DNA of 64,000 nucleotides from CAVSUR01 sp963731285. GTDB lineage: Bacteria > Actinomycetota > Actinomycetes > Streptosporangiales > Streptosporangiaceae. Under the pieces are notes generated by a model. That model saw only the letters and a list, made by a program, of their open reading frames with translations. It was not told the DNA's origin and searched no databases. The stretch's first letter is position 1. Each line of letters starts with the position of its first letter. Positions 61,038-64,000 of the stretch are shown one piece after another. The position numbers were made by a program, and so were the translations under genes. The DNA is taken from positions 372,001 through 436,000 of the forward strand of contig CAVSUR010000001.1 in NCBI GenBank assembly GCA_963731285.1, written 5' to 3'.

Positions 61038-61260
61038 GCAGCCATCCCTACCACGGAGTCACGAGCGCTGCGTGCAGCACGACCAGGCAGCAACCGGGCC
61101 AACGTCAGGAAGTCGCAGCCAACCTGTGCAGGCGCGCACAGGGCACATCGAGAGCACATGCGGTCGCAGCGCACCAGGTGATGACGAGAAAGACCGAGAG
61201 CCAAATTCCAAGGTCAGCGCACGCTCTGATGCAAAGCGCCTGGTGGCCCCACCCTGTGGG
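61038..61260. other. Islet region without a recognised gene
   Basis: About 220 bp between the DinB start and direct-repeat copy B. It must hold the DinB promoter (minus strand). Several ORFs overlap here on both strands, none protein-like. Confidence 0.4.
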
Positions 61261-61347
61261 GCAGTTCGTCAACTACCGCTAAGACAAGCCCGCTTCGGGT
61301 CTCTGACCAGCATCTTTACCGGACGGCAGATCGGCCACGGCACGCAG
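61261..61347 (+). repeat. Direct repeat copy B of the yajQ 3' end
   Basis: Ungapped match to 59005-59091. The homology begins abruptly at the same base; the sequence before it is unrelated. It contains a small hairpin (CCCG-CTT-CGGG) that may be the old yajQ terminator. The following 300 bp to the Clp-N gene show no gene. Confidence 0.85.
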
Positions 61348-61659
61348 CTGAAGCCAACGTGTCAACGATCAGTCGGGAGTGGCGGCTGGCCAGGCTGCGC
61401 GAGCGCGCCAGCGGAGGAGACTATCAGCCCGGCAATTTCTGGACGAGTGGCCGGGCTGATCATGACGCGATGTCGTGTGCTGAGCCTCCCTGCATAGGCC
61501 AGTGCTCTGCTCGCTTCCGCTGCTTGCCCTGCATAACTCGCCGCCGGGTGACGCACGGGGCCACACGCCGGCGAACACCCTCTACCGAATTCTACAGACG
61601 CGATGTATCGTGTTACCGCCGAGGGTGGCTGGGCGAAGCTGAGAACGGCGGTGCGCAGC

Positions 61660-62530
61660 ATGTTCGAGAGGTTCACTGACCGGGCGCGGCGGGTGGTTGT
61701 CCTGGCGCAGGAAGAGGCCAGGATGCTGAACCACAGTTACATAGGCACCGAGCACCTGCTGCTCGGCCTGGTCTACGAGGGCGAGAGCATAGCCGCGAGG
61801 GCGCTCCAGGCGGAGGGCATCCGCCCGAAGGCGGCTCGCCAGCAGGTAGAGCAGATCATCGGCCGTGGCCAGCAGGCCCCTTCCGGGCACATCCAGCAGG
61901 CCCCTTCCGGGCACATTCCGTTCACGCCGCGCGCGAAGAAGGTACTGGAGCTGGCGCTGCGGGAATCGAATGACCTTGACGACGGCTCCATCGATACCGA
62001 GCATCTGCTGCTCGGCCTGATCCGGGAGGGCGACGGGGTTGGGCGTCCAGGTGCTCGTCCGGCTCGGTACCGACCCCAATGACGTCCGGCAGCAGGTGAT
62101 CCGGCTGCTGCACGACCGCCCGGGCGGGGGCCCTGCCGGTGCAACTTCCCGAATGGGCAAGCGTGCCCGTGCCGGGGCGATCGAGGAGGCCATCGCCCGC
62201 ATGGCGGGCTCGGTGGAGCGGCGGCTGACAGCCATCGAACGCTGGGTGGGCCTGACCCCCGATGTAGGCGATCTTGACCAGGAGATTGCGGCCGTGCGCC
62301 GTGAGAAGGAATCGGCGATCGATGGCCAGGATTTCGAGACCGCCGCTGCGCTGCGCGACAATGAAAAAGCCCTGCTTGCCAGCAAGGCCAGCAGGGAACA
62401 GAAGTGGACGGCGACCGCAGCCAGCCGCCTGTCCCTGGCCGCGGACCTCAGCCGGGTCAACGCCGAGCTGGAGCGGCTGCGGGCTATCTTGCGCCAGCAC
62501 GGCATCGAACCGGATGACGGCGCCGCATAG
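61660..62530 (+). CDS. Clp-N plus UVR domain protein (ClpC-like without AAA+), frameshifted near 62040
   Basis: The start at ATG 61660 matches ClpC (FERFTDRARRVVVLAQEEAR). Two Clp-N repeats follow: YIGTEHLLLGLVYEGESIAA and IDTEHLLLGLIREGDG. Near 62040 one extra G moves the frame; the expected VQVLVRLGTDPNDVRQQVIR then continues to 62530. After a linker there is a UVR-type coiled coil (AVRREKESAIDGQDFETAAA). The AAA+ modules of ClpC are absent, so it may act as a substrate adaptor or decoy for the Clp protease. A 24-bp exact tandem duplication (61870-61917) repeats QQAPSGHI. Confidence 0.78.
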
Positions 62531-62606
62531 TCAGCCTCTCAGCCTCTTTGCTGCGACCACATGCGGGCATAAGTCCGCCGCCACCGGAGGTTCGGCCCCG
62601 TCCTGT

Positions 62607-62661
62607 CTGCGGCCGCAGGTAGAATGTTGAGGTCTTAACTTCAGCGCCCCACTTCGGGGCG
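62607..62661 (+). promoter_or_regulatory. korA leader: possible promoter and hairpin
   Basis: A 12-bp palindrome CTGCGGCCGCAG (62607-62618) is followed by TAGAAT (62620-62625), a good actinobacterial -10. A hairpin CGCCCC-N5-GGGGCG (62645-62661) lies in the resulting leader of about 100 nt before the korA start. Confidence 0.45.
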
Positions 62662-62728
62662 GCGGCCAGACGCCACGCCGTCACCGTGTTTGCAGCCGGC
62701 ACGGCGCGTGGAGGGGGTCCAAAAGACT

Positions 62729-64000
62729 GTGACCAAGCAGGTCCAGCAACTCGATCGTGTCATTATCAGATTCGCCGGGGATTCCGGCGACGGCATGCAG
62801 CTCGCGGGCGACCGCTTTACCCAGGAAACCGCCACCTTCGGCAACGACCTGTCGACGCTGCCCAACTTCCCCGCCGAGATCCGCGCGCCGGCCGGCACGC
62901 TGCCCGGGGTCTCCAGCTTCCAGCTTCACTTCGCCGACCATGACATCCTGACGCCGGGCGATGCGCCCGACGTGCTGGTGGCCATGAACCCGGCGGCGCT
63001 GAAGGCCAATATCGCCGACCTGCCACGGGGCGCGGACATTATCGCCAACACCGACGAGTTCACCAAGCGCAACCTGACCAAGGTCGGCTACGCCGAGAAC
63101 CCGCTGGAGGACGGCTCCCTGTCGGCCTACCAGGTGCACGCGATCCCGATCACTTCGGTCACCGTCAAGGCGCTCGAGGATTACGAGATCAGCCGCAAGG
63201 ACGCCGAGCGGGCCAAGAACATGTTCGCTCTCGGGCTGCTGTCCTGGCTCTACGACCGGCCGGCCGCGGGCACGATGAAGTTCCTGGAATCCAAGTTCTC
63301 GGCCAAGCCGGAAATCCTGCAGGCCAACAAGGCCGCCTTCCAGGCGGGCTGGAACTACGGCGAGACCACCGAGGACTTCTCGGTCCAGTACCAGGTCAAG
63401 CCGGCCACGCTGAAGCCTGGCACCTATCGCAACATCACCGGCAACACCGCGCTGGCCTACGGCCTGGTCTCGGCGTCCCGCCGGTCGGGCCTGCCGCTGT
63501 TCCTGGGCTCCTACCCGATTACCCCGGCCTCCGACATCCTGCACGAGCTGTCCAAGCTCAAGCGGTTCGGCGTGCGGACCTTCCAGGCCGAGGACGAGAT
63601 CAGCGGCGTCGGCGCCGCGCTCGGGGCATCGTTCGGCGGCAGCCTGGGCGTCACCTCCACCTCCGGCCCGGGCATGTGCCTGAAGGCCGAGACGATCGGC
63701 CTGGCCAGCTCAGTGGAACTGCCGCTGATCATCTGCGATATCCAGCGGGCCGGGCCGTCCACCGGGATGCCGACCAAGACCGAGCAGGCTGACCTGCTGA
63801 TGGCCATCTACGGCCGCAACGGGGAGTCGCCGGTCGCGGTTATCGCGCCGGCCACCCCGTCCGACTGCTTCGACACGGCCATCGAGGCCGTGCGGATCGC
63901 GGTCAAGTACCGCACGCCGGTGATCATCTTGTCCGACGGCTACCTGGCCAACGGCTCGGAGCCCTGGCGGGTCCCCAGCGTCGACAGCCTGGCCCGGCTC
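62729..64000 (+). CDS. korA: 2-oxoglutarate:ferredoxin oxidoreductase subunit alpha (gamma-alpha fusion), 3' end beyond the window
   Basis: At least 424 residues, open to the window end. The start is GTG 62729 with GGAGGGGG upstream. The N-terminal gamma domain has RVIIRFAGDSGDGMQLAGDR and FPAEIRAPAGTLPGVSSFQ. The alpha domain starts near residue 230 with GNTALAYGLVSASRRSGLPL, then GSYPITPASDILHEL, FQAEDEISGVGAALGASFGG and TSTSGPGMCLKAETIGLA. KorAB oxidises 2-oxoglutarate to succinyl-CoA with ferredoxin in the TCA cycle of many actinobacteria. korB is expected just outside the window. Confidence 0.95.
   Translation, partial: MTKQVQQLDRVIIRFAGDSGDGMQLAGDRFTQETATFGNDLSTLPNFPAEIRAPAGTLPGVSSFQLHFADHDILTPGDAPDVLVAMNPAALKANIADLPRGADIIANTDEFTKRNLTKVGYAENPLEDGSLSAYQVHAIPITSVTVKALEDYEISRKDAERAKNMFALGLLSWLYDRPAAGTMKFLESKFSAKPEILQANKAAFQAGWNYGETTEDFSVQYQVKPATLKPGTYRNITGNTALAYGLVSASRRSGLPLFLGSYPITPASDILHELSKLKRFGVRTFQAEDEISGVGAALGASFGGSLGVTSTSGPGMCLKAETIGLASSVELPLIICDIQRAGPSTGMPTKTEQADLLMAIYGRNGESPVAVIAPATPSDCFDTAIEAVRIAVKYRTPVIILSDGYLANGSEPWRVPSVDSLARL

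Noticed and set aside
59026..61660. Integrase or excisionase gene in the islet
   Set aside because: No tyrosine or serine recombinase motif in any frame; only the direct repeats and half-tRNA suggest integration.

Overview
The window is very GC-rich DNA from a high-GC actinobacterium. Evidence is lineage-typical content (GAF-ANTAR regulator, SigB/F-type sigma factor, fused KorA, LytR-CpsA-Psr protein, DUF1360, DUF4188 and DUF6131 proteins, a mini-circle-type DinB protein), frequent GTG starts and 4-nt start/stop overlaps. A Streptosporangiales-like organism is plausible, but the genus cannot be read from the sequence. Both ends cut genes: a GH15 glucosidase on the left and 2-oxoglutarate:ferredoxin oxidoreductase alpha (korA) on the right.

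Layout. 1-8.2 kb: GH15 fragment, short-chain dehydrogenase, small membrane proteins, a frameshifted AI-2E-type permease, a PfpI/DJ-1 protein, a sigma factor, a MarR regulator and a CDF metal exporter. 8.2-16.3 kb: a minus-strand catabolic block with a three-domain FAD/Fe-S oxidoreductase, a glutamine-synthetase-like ligase, an amino-acid permease and a sugar porter. 16.5-24 kb: stress and housekeeping genes, including GAF-ANTAR, a broken HTH regulator, a class II glutamine amidotransferase, a methyltransferase, and a divergent TetR/MFS efflux pair with a visible operator. 24-31 kb: the most unusual accessory region. It has two tandem paralogous NTPase-TPR (STAND-like) proteins with an atypical P-loop. 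Each is preceded by a related 55-57 codon leader ORF and a shared upstream box. The second copy ends against a truncated amino-acid permease.

31-36.8 kb: photolyase plus methyltransferase, a second PfpI protein, and a lipid operon (pgsA, epimerase, acyltransferase). 36.8-48 kb: a compact glycerol and dihydroxyacetone cluster on the minus strand: glpF, dhaK, dhaL, glpK, glpABC and a DhaM-HPr-EI fusion. It provides glycerol uptake, phosphorylation, quinone-linked oxidation of glycerol-3-phosphate, and a complete PEP-driven dihydroxyacetone kinase. The phospholipid gene pgsA follows 6 nt downstream. A decayed FGGY kinase lies just beyond the cluster. 50-58 kb: LCP protein (frameshifted), aldo/keto reductase, RNase HI, DUF72 and a secreted GH15 enzyme. 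58-64 kb: tRNA-Tyr, yajQ, then a 2.2-kb islet bounded by 87-bp direct repeats that begin in the yajQ 3' end. The islet holds a 96-bp tandem-repeat membrane protein, a DinB protein and a 3' half-tRNA-Gly. A Clp-N/UVR protein and korA follow.

At least seven genes show apparent single-base frameshifts. Some may be assembly indels. The FGGY kinase, with a missing 5' half and three shifts, looks like genuine decay.
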